A stretch of DNA of 64,000 bases from Natronolimnobius baerhuensis. Lineage in GTDB: Archaea; Halobacteriota; Halobacteria; Halobacteriales; Natrialbaceae. Positions 63,581 through 64,000 of the stretch are shown piece after piece. A program made the translations under genes and the position numbers. How positions within the stretch are numbered: the stretch's first letter is position 1; every line of letters starts with the position of its first letter. Location of the stretch: NCBI RefSeq assembly GCF_002177135.1, contig NZ_MWPH01000002.1, positions 1 through 64,000 of the forward strand, given 5' to 3'. The notes under the pieces were generated by a model. That model had not been told where the DNA came from and searched no databases. It was given only the letters and a program-made list of their open reading frames with translations.

Positions 63581-64000
63581 GCTGACACCACACCGTCGGA
63601 CGGAGTCGTAACAAGTTCGGTGAGACTGTACGCCATCCACGCCTGACACCATCGCATCAGGGTGAACCGCTTCGTGTAGTGCTTTCGCTGCTGGTAGTAG
63701 AACCGTCCGCCGCCAGCGTAGAGCGTATTGATGGCCCAGTCGGCGATCCGTCGGGCGAACGCTGGCTTGCCAGCGTACGCAAAGACGAGAATTCCCTGCG
63801 CGGCAGCGTGGATGTCGCGGGGGTAGGTAGATCGCTCATCCCAGTTCGGGGCGCCCGACGACTCGTACAGGCTGGTTCGGTAGAACTCGAGTGCACGGTC
63901 GACAGTGGCCGTAAATGCATCCGGGTCGATGACCGCTCGGTACCGGACGAACGACTCGATGATGAAGCCATTGTGGTAGTTATCCATCGAGACGTGCGAG
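63577..64000 (-). CDS. Partial gene: alpha/alpha-toroid-like protein (C-terminal part)
   Basis: The last 140 residues of a gene cut by the right edge. SMDNYHNGFIIESFVRY, STYPRDIHAAAQGI and FYYQQRKHYTKRFTLMRWCQ show the helical-hairpin pattern of six-hairpin glycosidase-like or epimerase-like proteins found in haloarchaeal glycan clusters. The substrate is unknown and the catalytic part is outside the window. Its stop overlaps the GT4 start by GTGA. Confidence 0.7.
   Translation of the reverse strand, partial: SHVSMDNYHNGFIIESFVRYRAVIDPDAFTATVDRALEFYRTSLYESSGAPNWDERSTYPRDIHAAAQGILVFAYAGKPAFARRIADWAINTLYAGGGRFYYQQRKHYTKRFTLMRWCQAWMAYSLTELVTTPSDGVVSA

Noticed and set aside
1-64000. tRNA, rRNA genes and CRISPR arrays
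   Set aside because: No cloverleaf T-arm pattern, no rRNA-like block and no regularly spaced identical repeats were found by eye; a tRNA scan would be decisive.

Overview
This window reads as haloarchaeal chromosomal DNA, most likely from a Natrialbaceae-type genome (Natrialba, Haloterrigena or Natrinema relatives; this placement is inference). The grounds are strongly acidic proteins, high GC3 with very frequent CTCGAG, many Tat-type lipoproteins with an RR motif and an AGC lipobox, A/T-rich TATA boxes 25-35 bp before start codons, TFB, Htr-type transducers, bat-type HTH regulators and haloarchaeal IS6, IS630 and IS605 debris. No rRNA, tRNA or CRISPR array was recognised.

Region 1 (about 0.3-9.4 kb) is housekeeping and metal homeostasis: an ArsR-type regulator, a geranylgeranyl-reductase-family flavoprotein, an IS605-type end hairpin, a copper module (Lrp/TRASH regulator followed by a CopA P1B ATPase), DoxX, an archaeal ATPase with a nuclease-like tail, a XapX protein and a lipoprotein. 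Region 2 (about 9.5-22.1 kb) is surface polysaccharide work: two GT2 glycosyltransferases, a flippase, an intact and a catalytically degenerate NodB-type deacetylase lipoprotein, a Tat-exported beta-helix protein, a bat-type regulator, a phosphodiesterase/alkaline-phosphatase-fold protein and an extreme poly-Asp lipoprotein.

Region 3 (about 22.2-30.4 kb) is more A/T-rich and looks acquired. It carries two sensor kinases, an HTH regulator, a truncated NERD protein, a small unknown protein, a TRAM protein and an extra TFB. It lies between two decayed, inverted copies of one IS6-type element, with a second IS6-type relic, a possible metallo-beta-lactamase fragment and an IS630 relic packed beside it.

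Region 4 (about 30.5-57.1 kb) looks like a complete import and catabolic island for an aromatic or aryl-alkanoic acid. It has a branched-chain-type ABC importer (LivHK divergent from LivMGF), acyl-CoA ligase, 3-hydroxyacyl-CoA dehydrogenase/enoyl-CoA hydratase fusion, thiolase plus DUF35 partner, an FAD monooxygenase, a hotdog thioesterase, gentisate 1,2-dioxygenase, fumarylacetoacetate-hydrolase-family enzyme, ADP-forming acyl-CoA synthetase subunits, a large FAD/Fe-S oxidoreductase, two IclR regulators and a soluble chemotaxis-type transducer. A plausible flow is: uptake, CoA activation, side-chain shortening, ring hydroxylation at the CoA level, release of gentisate by the thioesterase, ring cleavage and hydrolysis to central metabolites.

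Region 5 (57.6 kb to the end) is a second glycan locus on the minus strand: a large membrane protein, a flippase, two GT4 glycosyltransferases and an alpha/alpha-toroid-like protein cut by the window edge, with overlapping starts and stops that indicate an operon.
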